From Methanoculleus sp. (GTDB lineage: Archaea > Halobacteriota > Methanomicrobia > Methanomicrobiales > Methanoculleaceae), in the NCBI RefSeq assembly GCF_020696975.1, contig NZ_JAJGBK010000029.1, positions 1 through 64,000 of the forward strand: a DNA stretch of 64,000 nt, written 5' to 3'. The notes under the pieces are model-generated. The model was not told the DNA's origin. It worked only from the letters and a program-made list of their open reading frames with translations, and made no database searches. Shown piece after piece: positions 45,101-52,607 of this stretch. Both the position numbers and the translations under genes were made by a program. How positions within the stretch are numbered: position 1 is the stretch's first letter; the number at the start of each line of letters is the position of its first letter.

Positions 45101-45172
45101 TATCGACGCTCCGGCCGGGACCGCAAAAAAAAGCAGCCCCACAACCAGACACGCATACGTCCAGGTCTTCAT
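42170..45172 (-). CDS. Secreted surface protein with Big-type repeats and a VWA domain (paralogue 2)
   Basis: This 1000-residue protein has the same plan as paralogue 1: a signal peptide (TYACLVVGLLFFAVPAGA), Ig-like repeats to about 480, a VWA domain with DRSGS, NGATQLRR and TDGD, and a C-terminal region with DVRGLPAGDYIIRV. Long stretches are almost identical between the two (SASPQSMPSRDV, SFSSSTRVDNNL, VVVMTDGDWNYDGSPLGHG). The N-terminal Ig-like repeats and the segment after GGTL differ, so the VWA core is conserved or gene-converted while the rest diverges. It has its own promoter. Confidence 0.8.
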   Translation of the reverse strand: MKTWTYACLVVGLLFFAVPAGASIPDSITITADTPWVTAGSKETSTITVEVLNGTSTPVPGAVVEFAVDGTDGTVSPVQAVTNGDGKAVTVFKPGTRSGTATITATVSHEGMSEPLTGSVNQQIDHAAPGAIANIWHERNVTAGGTTEIVVRMVDGYGNVVDNRKEAENVRFTASMIEGGTGAVFSNGADEITVPVDANGNATVMLRVDTVAGENLVYIRPASEVGSQQISINGVGGLPSRITQVVVPVSGSVPADGRTMVSFTCTLYDEYGNPTAEQGLWVNATMERVGQPDGWESRLITSNSHGQVMFTYGPEDSVGIATIVVTAATNESVSVSQEVEFTSTEPVNMLLSASPQSMPSRDVNDGSVSHLRAKVIDERGNPVEDERVEFEIVSVNCTPYVQTLEPELLKTWAYTDGNGSAIVDFRPGRFTIDRSEQGWSDTATGTAVVRATWENVTRDIILTWKNYPYLSVETEVSPETVAVDNTTDVTIRLRGDGWALQPDPIDVVLVIDRSGSMAEKDVRPSRMAAAKSAASTFIGQMDPATDRVGLVSFSSSTRVDNNLGDSFEEVTANLNALQANGATQLRRGIYEAIRMQKESSDRPRAIKAVVVMTDGDWNYDGSPLGHGTGYPESSDWVYSFSGNELEPDHYRYYGGLGGTLLEGEKWYKRNFLSGYFREYDYCIDGESTNQNMSRYASDNGVRLYMITFAYKPDKIVSETMEILSSSTGGFYEHARNGDELTDIYTRIAGELRTEAGVDTELDIAFENVEVNERFECGADVFDYVPMNGVSTTIESWVDNETGRHMIVPLHTIDQTADWNDDHNLHFNIGTVRLGQTWETTFSLRVTKEGNINVFGPGSTIRFNNGTDTLSLPDTFITAYPLNNTGMDFRELEISNLCFTGVEPVTEFLPVAWDLNYTGLYTVTEDLFYSNDNEYTWVKFDSISATNRTTGGESTLDVRGLPAGDYIIRVCGYAPDTGDASARLSQEVTVGANGSAYILVQ

Positions 45173-45200
45173 ACGTCACCGTATGTGGTCTTTGACGCAT

Positions 45201-45213
45201 TTTAGTATATAGT
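45201..45213 (-). promoter_or_regulatory. TATA box of VWA paralogue 2
   Basis: The minus-strand ACTATATACTAAA lies 29-41 bases before the ATG, the same spacing as in paralogue 1. The rest of 45214-45434 is AT-rich without a visible gene. Confidence 0.5.
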
Positions 45214-45434
45214 TGTTGCTAATTGTATTGAACCCAATTTGGGCCAGATACACGTATTAATCAAATTTATTCGCCGCCATCAGAGAAACATTCCCTATTA
45301 AGTTTTAAATTAAAATAAAAAATCCTGGCCCCGCCCCCTTGAAAAATAACATTTCTCGCAAGGATATAATCTTCGCAAATGTTCCAGAAGAACTGTCTGC
45401 CCAAAACCCCGGGAAAAAGAGTGATCAGGGAGGC

Positions 45435-46832
45435 CTACAGGCTGTCCCGTCCGCGTGACCTGCCGGAACTCTGCCCGGCCCGCCTCTGCCGCACGACAAA
45501 CACCACCGCGAGGATGATCGCGGCAACAACCCCGATGCCGGCGACAAGCATCCATACATTGAAGTTCTGCTCCATGACGAGCGGGATGGTGAACTCGGTC
45601 GTGCCGAGCGGGATCTCCTGGCTAACTGATATATTCCGGTAGCCGTCACGAGCGGCGGCGACGGCGTACATCTTGTTCGTGGCAAGCTCCGTCCTGAGGC
45701 ATCCCAGGCTGTCGGTCACCCCGACAACCTGACCGTCGATGACGATGACCGCATCGGCTATCGCCTTCCGGTCGGGACCCTCCGCGCGGATGGTCACGCT
45801 CGCCCGGTCATACTGGAGTTCGGCGACGATATCCTCCCCCTGTCCGGAGATCTGGCGCGTCTCGCTCCAGTCCATGTAGCCCGGTGCCCTCACCAGGATC
45901 TCGTAAGCCCCTGCATGGAGTTCGGAGAGGGCGAACCGGCCATACTGGTTGGTCTTGCCCTTGAGCGTCCCGTTGAGGTAGACTTCCGCACCCTCGATCG
46001 GTTTCGTCCCCTCGTCAAAGGCCGTTATCGAGAGCGGGTATGCAGATTTTGCAAGATCCGCCTGTATGAGTACAACGTCCGCATCGAGATAACGCTCCTC
46101 CTGATAGATCTGGTAATCCGGCGCCGTGACCCTGAAGGAGTACCTCTTCTCCCGCTGCAGGTTGAGCGGCAGCCTGCCGTCGTCATCGGTTGCCCCGGCG
46201 CGTGTACCGTCGACGAAGACCTCCGCGCCCTTGATCGGAGCAGAAGTCGCACTATCCCGGACCTGGACCGCCAGGAGGTCGCTCCTGAAGAGCCAGTACT
46301 GGACGGTTCTGCCGCCACTCTCCATCTGCACGGTCTTCGTGAGGTCGTAGTAGCCCGACGCGCGGATCTCGGCGTTGTAGACCGCGCCTGTCTTCACCGA
46401 GAAGTCGACGCTCCCGTCGCTCCCGGTGGTTCCCGAGGAGGGGGAGATCCCTTCGCCCTCAATGCGCACCAGGGCCCCGCGGATCGGCTCCAGGGTCGCC
46501 GAGTCGTAGAGTTCAAACGTGAGGATCTCGTCTTTGCGCGCCATATCGACAAAGATGCTGGTCCTGTCGGCATCGACGTAATCAACCCAGTCCTTGTATC
46601 CCGTCCTGACCACCTTCAGGCGCAGGTCCTTCTTCCCGGCGTGATAGTAGGAGTAGGTGCCGTCGGATGCGGTGCTTCCCACATAACTGCCATCGATATA
46701 CACAGAAGCGTCGACGAGCGCGCTACCGGTCTTTTCATCGGCCACGTTGATCCAGAGGGTGACCGCCTGCGCCGTGCAGCAGAGAAGGGCGCAGGAGAGA
46801 AGAAGAGCTATGGTGAGACGACGATGTGCCAT
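45435..46832 (-). CDS. Membrane-anchored protein with carboxypeptidase-regulatory/PEGA-like repeats
   Basis: This 465-residue protein has a signal peptide (LTIALLLSCALLCCTAQA). Five beta-sandwich repeats of about 75-80 residues each contain a signature like ALVDASVYIDGSYVGSTASD, APIKGAEVFVDGTRAGATDD, KPIEGAEVYLNGTLKGKTNQ or KAIADAVIVIDGQVVGVTDS. One transmembrane helix (WMLVAGIGVVAAIILAVVFV) and a basic Arg/Ser tail follow. It is a cell-surface protein with the domain outside. The binding partner is unknown. It lies on the same strand as AMP phosphorylase and the VWA genes but has its own spacing, so it is probably separately transcribed. Confidence 0.82.
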   Translation of the reverse strand: MAHRRLTIALLLSCALLCCTAQAVTLWINVADEKTGSALVDASVYIDGSYVGSTASDGTYSYYHAGKKDLRLKVVRTGYKDWVDYVDADRTSIFVDMARKDEILTFELYDSATLEPIRGALVRIEGEGISPSSGTTGSDGSVDFSVKTGAVYNAEIRASGYYDLTKTVQMESGGRTVQYWLFRSDLLAVQVRDSATSAPIKGAEVFVDGTRAGATDDDGRLPLNLQREKRYSFRVTAPDYQIYQEERYLDADVVLIQADLAKSAYPLSITAFDEGTKPIEGAEVYLNGTLKGKTNQYGRFALSELHAGAYEILVRAPGYMDWSETRQISGQGEDIVAELQYDRASVTIRAEGPDRKAIADAVIVIDGQVVGVTDSLGCLRTELATNKMYAVAAARDGYRNISVSQEIPLGTTEFTIPLVMEQNFNVWMLVAGIGVVAAIILAVVFVVRQRRAGQSSGRSRGRDSL

Positions 46833-46871
46833 GTTGGAGTGTACTGCGGCTAAAAATTTGAGTGCATCGGT

Positions 46872-48395
46872 TTACATCCAGCGCTCGGATGGAATTCGCT
46901 CAAGAACCATCCCTTCGACGACCACCGGCATCAACGTTCTGCCGACCTCGATTGCACGTTCAAGCCGCCATTCCCGCTCGGCGTAGATGGTGAAGATGGG
47001 GTCGCCCTTCCGGACGCGGGTCCCCTTCTTTGCATGGATGAGGAGCCCCGCGCCGTGGTCGTAGGGTGACCCCGCAAGCCGGGCGAGCGTGACGAGCGCG
47101 CTGTTGTTCAGTTCGATGACGTAGCCGTCCTGCGGAGCCCTCACTTCGAACCGGTACTCGCCGGGGACGATATCCTCGGCCTTCACCGTCGGGTCGCCGC
47201 CCTGGATCTCGATGATCTGGCGCATCTTCTCAAGCGCCTTGCCGCTCCGGAGGATCTCTGCAGCCACCTGGTAGCCCTGTCCCTGTGCGGCCTTCCCGGC
47301 CATCTCAAGCGCGATCCCCGCAAGGGACAGGCTCTTCTGGATCAGGGAGTTGGGCTCGGTCGCCCCCTCGAGGACGGCGAGCGCCTCCTGCACCTCGAGG
47401 CTCGGGCCGATGGTGTGGCCGACGAGCGACTCCCCGTAACTCAACGCGCACTCGACCCGCATGCCGAGCCGCTCCCCGAGCTCGATGAACTCACGGGCGA
47501 GCTTGCGTCCCTCCTGGGCAGTCGCGATCTTGGTGTTCCGGCCGACCGGGATATCGATGACCACGAGGTCGGCGCCGACGGCGAACTTCTTGGCCATGAC
47601 GCTCGCGATCATCTGGCCCCGGGCGTCGATCTTGAACGGGTACTCGTAGGTGATGATCTTGTCGTCGGCCGGAGCGATGTTCGTGGCTCCGCCCCAGACG
47701 ATGGCGCCGCCGACCTTCTCGGTCATCTGCTGCACTTCGAGCGCCGAGAACGAGACCGGCGCGAGGACCTCCATGAGGTCTGCGGTTCCGCCGGCGCCGG
47801 TGATGGCGCGGGAGCTGGTCTTGGGGATCCGAAGGCCGCTCGCGGCGATGATCGGGACGATCAGGAGGGTGATCTTGTTCCCGGGCACCCCTCCGATGGA
47901 GTGTTTATCGACGACGGGGTGCCGGGTGAACCGGAGGCGTTCCCCGGTATCGACCATGGCCCTCGTGAGGTGCTCGACCTCGTCCATGTCGAGGCCGTGG
48001 ATGTAGGACGCAGTGACGTAGGCGGTGATCTCGCCGGGCGAGAGGGTGTCGTTGACGATATCCTTGACGATATCCATGGTCTCGTCCTTCGTGAACCGGC
48101 CGCCGTCCATCTTCTTCTTGATGTGCAGGAGGGAGGCAGGCCGCTCGGCACTCCGGACCACGACAGGGGTTCCTTCGTCTACGGCGAGCGTGGCGTTCAG
48201 CGGCCGGTAGACACCGATGAGACCGGGCTCGATGAGCGAGCCGGTGGTGTCGACGTGGGCCTGGGCGGTCTTTCCCGTCGCTTCGTCGATGATCTGGACG
48301 CGGTCGCCGTCGCGGACCCGCATCTCCTGTGCGTCGGTGCAGTGGAGGAGGACCCCCTTGTTTGCGATGTCGAGAAGTTTCACTGTCAGCTTCAT
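46872..48395 (-). CDS. deoA: AMP phosphorylase
   Basis: This 507-residue protein is of the archaeal thymidine-phosphorylase-like family. It splits AMP with phosphate to ribose 1,5-bisphosphate and adenine, the first step of the pathway leading to type III Rubisco. The N-terminal ~85-residue extension ([19 protein letters not shown]) is the archaeal hallmark. The phosphate-binding region has [19 protein letters not shown], and [18 protein letters not shown] and [19 protein letters not shown] follow. A degenerate second copy of its N-terminus lies upstream at 49032-49240. Confidence 0.94.
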   Translation of the reverse strand: MKLTVKLLDIANKGVLLHCTDAQEMRVRDGDRVQIIDEATGKTAQAHVDTTGSLIEPGLIGVYRPLNATLAVDEGTPVVVRSAERPASLLHIKKKMDGGRFTKDETMDIVKDIVNDTLSPGEITAYVTASYIHGLDMDEVEHLTRAMVDTGERLRFTRHPVVDKHSIGGVPGNKITLLIVPIIAASGLRIPKTSSRAITGAGGTADLMEVLAPVSFSALEVQQMTEKVGGAIVWGGATNIAPADDKIITYEYPFKIDARGQMIASVMAKKFAVGADLVVIDIPVGRNTKIATAQEGRKLAREFIELGERLGMRVECALSYGESLVGHTIGPSLEVQEALAVLEGATEPNSLIQKSLSLAGIALEMAGKAAQGQGYQVAAEILRSGKALEKMRQIIEIQGGDPTVKAEDIVPGEYRFEVRAPQDGYVIELNNSALVTLARLAGSPYDHGAGLLIHAKKGTRVRKGDPIFTIYAEREWRLERAIEVGRTLMPVVVEGMVLERIPSERWM

Positions 48396-48572
48396 ACGCG
48401 TAACCCTATCCTACCTGAAATTGAGGGTTTGTACTACTTAAGGGCGGCAGGTCTGGGGGCCGGGTTGGGGAATCACAGGACGATAGAGCCAGTCGTCACT
48501 CGCAGCGGCACGACCTACCCGGCAGCGAAACGGATATCCTGCAGTGGAACCACTACTGAATGGGGGCATGGT

Positions 48573-48791
48573 GTGGGAAGACTTCGGGGAATCAAAGGTC
48601 ACGAGGCAGTGCGGGCCTTTGTGCGGGCAGGCGGCGTGATGCGGCAGGGAAAAGGCGATCATGTCAACATTAAAATGCCATCAGGAGCGATCATAACTCT
48701 GCCTTGGTCGAAGGAGTTAAAGATCGGGCTTCTTACGGCGGCAATAAAGAAAGCTGGTTTAACTGAGGAAGAGTTTCTCGCGTTACTTTAA
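48573..48791 (+). CDS. hicA: HicA-family mRNA interferase toxin
   Basis: This 72-residue double-stranded-RNA-binding-like fold protein reads MGRLRGIKGHEAVRAFVRAG, with the catalytic His in QGKGDHVNIKMPSG, and ends LLTAAIKKAGLTEEEFLALL. HicA cleaves mRNA when free of HicB. The start is GTG 48573; the frame is open upstream but only this start gives the family length. HicB follows 14 bases later. Confidence 0.85.
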   Translation: MGRLRGIKGHEAVRAFVRAGGVMRQGKGDHVNIKMPSGAIITLPWSKELKIGLLTAAIKKAGLTEEEFLALL

Positions 48792-48805
48792 ATAGGGTGC
48801 TTAAA

Positions 48806-49033
48806 ATGGAGTTTACTGTTGTGATCCAGAAGGCTGAAGAAGGAGGGTTCTGGGCAGAAGTCCCGGCGCTTCCCGGGTGCTACTCCCAGGGAGAGACAGT
48901 CGAGGAGACATTGGAGAACATCCGGGAAGCGATCGAAGGGCACGTGGAAGCGTTGCGGCAGGAGGGGCAGGGAGTTCCCCCGGAGGAAGACCTGATCATC
49001 GGCAGGGTCCGGGTCTCCGAAGGCGTGGCGTGA
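48806..49033 (+). CDS. hicB: HicB-family antitoxin
   Basis: This 75-residue partial RNase-H-like fold protein has FTVVIQKAEEGGFWAEVPAL, PGCYSQGETVEETLENIREA, and a short tail with VPPEEDLIIGRV. There is no C-terminal DNA-binding domain, so autoregulation would need another factor. ATG 48806 is preferred to GTG 48797. Its stop lies exactly where similarity to AMP phosphorylase begins on the other strand. Confidence 0.85.
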   Translation: MEFTVVIQKAEEGGFWAEVPALPGCYSQGETVEETLENIREAIEGHVEALRQEGQGVPPEEDLIIGRVRVSEGVA

Positions 49034-49240
49034 GCGGCCGGTAGACCCCGATGACGCCGGGCCCGATGAGCGAGCTGGTGGTGTCGACATGGGCCTGGGC
49101 AGTCTTTCCCGTCACTTTATCGGTGACCTCGAAACAGTCGCCGTCGCAGATCTGTATTTCTTTCGCGTCGGTGCTGTATGGCAGAGATCCATTCACTGCC
49201 ATTAGTGATCTAGCGTATATCGTCTCAACATACGGCCTCC
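49032..49240 (-). pseudogene. Degenerate N-terminal fragment of AMP phosphorylase
   Basis: On the minus strand the frame reads TIYARSLMAVNGSLPYSTDA, then [40 protein letters not shown] and YRPL. This aligns without gaps to residues about 3-68 of the intact gene at 46872-48395. DNA similarity is high (blocks such as CGGCCGGTAGAC and GTGGTGTCGAC) but clearly diverged. There is no start codon at the proper place, and the copy breaks off at the hicB stop. It is a relic. Confidence 0.8.
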
Positions 49241-49246
49241 TACCCC

Positions 49247-49684
49247 CTAAAGGGCCGCAGATTGCAGAAACTGTTCAATTTCGTCCCTGAAGAGAGAAAA
49301 GTCCTTGATATGCTCATTTAAGATCGAGAAGGCAAGTTCATCGTCGATTCTCCCGTAACGGTACGCCACAATGTTCCGGAATCCCTTAATTGCCTTCAGA
49401 TTCTGCCGCATTCCGGGTTCCAGCACCCCATGCTGCACGAGATTCTCAAGAATATCCTCATCAGTACCGGGGACTCCGAGATAGAGATCGGCGTTTAGGA
49501 TGGCACAGATATCGAAGATGTTTTCGATGGCATACTCAGTCCGTTTGTAGATGCCGTCCTTTACGATGCCGAGCCGCCTGAATTCGTCAGCTGAATCAGG
49601 GAGGTGATCTTTGACCATATCGATACTCTCCGCCATCTCTTCAAGATTGATGCGGATTATGGTATCCCTGACCTCATTCGTCAC
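49247..49684 (-). CDS. hepT: HepT-like HEPN (DUF86) protein with altered RX4H motif
   Basis: This 145-residue all-helical protein matches the HepT/DUF86 toxins: SADEFRRLGIVKDGIYKRTE, YAIENIFDICAILNADLYLG and FRNIVAYRYGRIDDEL. The active-site motif is normally RX4HXY, but here the His is Tyr (RNIVAYRY). A single C-to-T change would explain it (CAC to TAC). Its start overlaps the stop of the MntA gene by four bases, giving an antitoxin-toxin operon. Confidence 0.85.
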   Translation of the reverse strand: MTNEVRDTIIRINLEEMAESIDMVKDHLPDSADEFRRLGIVKDGIYKRTEYAIENIFDICAILNADLYLGVPGTDEDILENLVQHGVLEPGMRQNLKAIKGFRNIVAYRYGRIDDELAFSILNEHIKDFSLFRDEIEQFLQSAAL

Positions 49685-50067
49685 ACCATCGCCTCCTTGC
49701 CGATATAATCGTACAACCGATGTTTGAAGTCGTCGAAGTCACGGATCGTCCGGTACGCGACGTCGTAGACGAACCGCTCATCGGTGGAGTAGAGAACCCG
49801 TCCACGCAAGACCTCCATACGGACGTACAGCGGCAGGTGAGAGAAGATCTGGATGTCGTAGCGGTCGTCGGCGAGTTCAGAGAGCGCTGCAAGCCGAAAC
49901 CGGGCGGCCTCCTCGCGGTCTCCGTCGTAATAGATGCAAAGATCGATATCGGAATCATCTCTCGCCCGCCCGGCGGCGACGGAGCCGTAGAGGATGATGA
50001 AGCGGACCTTCGTAAACCCCTCGATAGCCTTGAGCCGCTTGAGGGCATGCCGGACGAACTTTTCCAT
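49681..50067 (-). CDS. mntA: MntA-like nucleotidyltransferase antitoxin
   Basis: This 128-residue minimal nucleotidyltransferase has the motif LYGSVAAGRARDDSDIDLCI, i.e. GSx10DxD with both metal-binding Asp residues intact. Family members add AMP to the Tyr of HepT's RX4HXY and so silence it. The start MEKFVRHALKRLKAIEGF at 50067 is preferred to 50076. Confidence 0.87.
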   Translation of the reverse strand: MEKFVRHALKRLKAIEGFTKVRFIILYGSVAAGRARDDSDIDLCIYYDGDREEAARFRLAALSELADDRYDIQIFSHLPLYVRMEVLRGRVLYSTDERFVYDVAYRTIRDFDDFKHRLYDYIGKEAMV

Positions 50068-50426
50068 TGCTCTCACCCCGGGGCGGGCCCGGAAATCCTC
50101 CCTGTTCTAGAGAGGGATGCTCGTGCATTAACGTTTCCCAAACCGCTCTCCTCCGCAAGATCGCACTCCGGACAACCGCTCTCTCCAAGAGGATAGATAC
50201 CGGGGTCCCGTGCTGGAGAGCGTCTGGCCGAACTCCTGCGCCGTGGTAGAGGACTTTGAGGCGTTGATGTCGGAGAAACGTCGGGCCGGGACTTCCTCTC
50301 AAACTCACGACCCCCGGCTGAGAAGACAATCATCATGGATTGTTTCATCGGGCTTTCTGCCCGCGTTCCCTCCCGTATCGTCCAGGTGATCGGATCAGGG
50401 ACTGCGCTTGATGAGAGTTCCGACAA
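50068..50426. other. Divergent intergenic region, left part
   Basis: Between mntA (minus) and the AbiEi-like gene (plus) no gene is supported. Open frames here lack family features. The right end holds the palindromic operators listed below. Confidence 0.45.
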
Positions 50427-50499
50427 CCTATCAGTGATAGGTAAGTAGCATTATCACAATTCAGGGATATATATCAGTGATAAGTTTAAATACATATCA
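50427..50499 (+). promoter_or_regulatory. Palindromic operators and TATA box of the AbiE-like operon
   Basis: CCTATCA-G-TGATAGG (50427-50441) is a perfect palindrome, and its core TATCAGTGATA recurs at 50472-50482. Half sites TATCAC occur near 50452 and at 50494-50499. A TATA box (TTTAAATA, 50485-50492) lies between the last two, 24-31 bases before the ATG. This is the layout of an autorepressed toxin-antitoxin promoter. Confidence 0.65.
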
Positions 50500-50515
50500 C
50501 TTTGAAGAGATACAT

Positions 50516-51535
50516 ATGACTCTGACAGACCGCTCCTCCGACGTCGTCGAGTTCATCCTGAATGCGCTTGACCTGCCGACCAGTCCGGAAATCCTCGATG
50601 TCGGCAACCTGTACGAGGTACTCGGCCAGGATCTCCCATTCCAGCCGGATATGATGCTCAAAGCGGGTGGGCGCCTCTACTTCATCGAAGTGGTATCGAG
50701 AGTAGCGTCGCTGGACACGATCGCAAGAATGCAACTTCTGCGGGAACTCTGGCGCCGAAAGGGCCAGGAGTTGCCGGAGCCGGTGTTGGTCATCGCCGCC
50801 AGGGCTATTCGCCCCCGGGAAGAGCAATTAGCCGAAAAACTTGATATCCTGGTGATTCGTCTCCCATGGAAACCGGATCTACCTCTCAAACATGAGTACA
50901 AGCCATCGAAAAGCAGGCTCACCACCGCAAAATCCTGGAAAATTGTATCCCGCCTGCTCAAAGAGAAGAGCACGTCCATCCGGCAGCTGGCACTACGGGA
51001 GGGCGTCTCTTACGGCTGGGCGCATAAGATCATCGGGGCGCTCATCGAGCAGGAGATCGTAGAGAGAAACGACAGTTACGTCCGGATCGTCGACGTAAAA
51101 AGACTCCTCAACGGTATTGCCTGGGAGCGGCCGATGAAGAACCTGCAGATCGCAGAAGTGCCGATAGACTTCAGCGAATCGATACCGGCAGCAAGGGATA
51201 TTTCATACATGCTGGAGAGACAGAAGATCCCGTTTGCCTTTACCGGTTACACCTCCGGCGGGCTTTACACCGGGTATGCTGTGCGCCAGGATGCAGTCAG
51301 TCTCTATCTTGAAGAGAAACATCTTGATCTCTTCGAGGAGTTCTTCAGTGGACCGTCTGGAGGCGGGATCCGGGCCTGGATATATGCGCCGGACAGGGAT
51401 GTATTTACCGATACCCAACAGATAGAGGGTATCACCATCGTATCCCCCGCTCAGGCCCTGCTTGACCTCGCAGGACTTGGTTACAGCGTGATGGACCTGA
51501 CGAAAGCCATGGTGGATAGGTATGCCGCCCTATAA
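50516..51535 (+). CDS. AbiEi-like antitoxin with an added N-terminal nuclease-like domain
   Basis: This 339-residue protein has three parts. Residues ~1-125 look like a PD-(D/E)XK-type fold (PDMMLKAGGRLYFIEVVSRV). Residues ~130-195 are a winged helix (STSIRQLALREGVSYGWAHK). Residues ~215-339 resemble the C-terminal domain of AbiEi antitoxins (KIPFAFTGYTSGGLYTGYAV, ITIVSPAQALLDLAGLGY). AbiEi proteins repress their operon through palindromes, and two lie in its promoter. ATG 50516 gives a nearly leaderless message. The stop overlaps the presumed start of the nucleotidyltransferase partner. Confidence 0.7.
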   Translation: MTLTDRSSDVVEFILNALDLPTSPEILDVGNLYEVLGQDLPFQPDMMLKAGGRLYFIEVVSRVASLDTIARMQLLRELWRRKGQELPEPVLVIAARAIRPREEQLAEKLDILVIRLPWKPDLPLKHEYKPSKSRLTTAKSWKIVSRLLKEKSTSIRQLALREGVSYGWAHKIIGALIEQEIVERNDSYVRIVDVKRLLNGIAWERPMKNLQIAEVPIDFSESIPAARDISYMLERQKIPFAFTGYTSGGLYTGYAVRQDAVSLYLEEKHLDLFEEFFSGPSGGGIRAWIYAPDRDVFTDTQQIEGITIVSPAQALLDLAGLGYSVMDLTKAMVDRYAAL

Positions 51536-52194
51536 TCCAAAACCAGGGTATCATCGAACGGTCGCTTGGTGAACTCAGGGTAATTGCAGAGTGGATCCAT
51601 GCACGAGGAGAAGACCCGGACAACCCTGAGGTCATCCTCATCGGTGGTTGGGCAGTGGACGCATACAATCCCTATCTCGGTTCGGTAGACATCGATCTCG
51701 TAACGACGGGTCGTATCAGGCGTACCCTGATGCACTATCTTCGTTCAGATCATGACTTCATGCCGGAACGTCAGATGAACGTCACAAAGAGCGTCGCGAA
51801 GATGACGCCTGCAGGGAAGATAATTCTGGATTTCGCCACGCGGGAGGCTCAGCAACCATTCGAAGGCAAACCGGAAGTGCTCTTCACCTTCGAGATCCTT
51901 TCCGGGAACACGTCAAGGAGGCTGATACGAGGCGGGGTCGAGATGTCGATCCCGACGCGTGCCATGCTTGTAATCCTCAAGATGAAGGCCGTGTGGGATC
52001 GCTCTTACCGGCTCGAACATGGTCTGTCGCACGATGAAGTCTGGGAGGAGGGGAAATTGGTCAAGGATTATGCGGATATCCTTGCACTCATCGATCCGGT
52101 GCATGGGGGACACGAACTTGATATTGAGTGTCTTGGTGAGCACCTTAACCGATATGACTTCCTGAGAGGTTGCATTAACACCTTCCCCGGGTGA
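51532..52194 (+). CDS. AbiEii-like nucleotidyltransferase, start codon apparently lost (ATA)
   Basis: The frame gives a 220-residue nucleotidyltransferase: N-terminal IIQNQGIIERSLGELRVIAE, the motif LIGGWAVDAYNPYLGSVDID with the DxD pair, and a helical C-terminal half. Similarity and coding character extend upstream of the first usable start (GTG 51655), to an ATA at 51532 that overlaps the partner's TAA as ATAA. An original ATGA overlap, the usual coupling signal, would have become ATAA by one G-to-A change. Starting at GTG 51655 would cut away half of the active site. The gene may be silent or start at ATA. Confidence 0.6.
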   Translation: MIQNQGIIERSLGELRVIAEWIHARGEDPDNPEVILIGGWAVDAYNPYLGSVDIDLVTTGRIRRTLMHYLRSDHDFMPERQMNVTKSVAKMTPAGKIILDFATREAQQPFEGKPEVLFTFEILSGNTSRRLIRGGVEMSIPTRAMLVILKMKAVWDRSYRLEHGLSHDEVWEEGKLVKDYADILALIDPVHGGHELDIECLGEHLNRYDFLRGCINTFPG

Positions 52195-52607
52195 ATGCGG
52201 CACACGAGCGATATGCGAGGATGGATAGGGCAGATGTCCGCCGCGTGTGCGATGATTTGCTCTCAATCCTCTGAAACAGGGGCACATGGGGCGGGCGGAA
52301 TGAAGGGGTGAGCCTGACCGGGGAGATAACTGTCATGAACTGTTCTATCGGGCATACTCCTCAATCCGTTCTATCGACTCGAGGATATGAATACATTTCT
52401 GGAGGAATGTCGTTCTTCTCAAACTCTGAATATCCTACCCGTCGTTCTCCGCGTGATGCGGTATTCATTACCCATACACCGCGGCATCACGCGTTTACAG
52501 AACCGGGAGGCCAAGAACCCTCCGGCATCGTGACACCGTCCCGTACCCAAAAAAATCGCTCAACAAAACAGAGACGAAACAAAAAATTAGGGTTGGTTAG
52601 TTAGGGT
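52195..52607. other. Intergenic region with A/T tracts
   Basis: There is no supported gene. A 98-codon frame at 52308-52604 has no family features. A-runs at 52549-52555 and 52581-52586 read as T-runs on the minus strand, just after the S-layer gene stop, and probably terminate it. Confidence 0.5.
52549..52586 (-). terminator. T-run terminators of the S-layer-like gene
   Basis: Two minus-strand T-runs (six and seven T) lie 22 to 59 bases after the stop codon, a tandem poly-T terminator as is common for highly expressed archaeal genes. Confidence 0.5.

Noticed and set aside
52308-52604. 98-codon frame after the AbiE-like pair
   Set aside because: No family, no clear ribosome-binding site, and it ends in low-complexity Lys/Arg codons made by an A-rich stretch.
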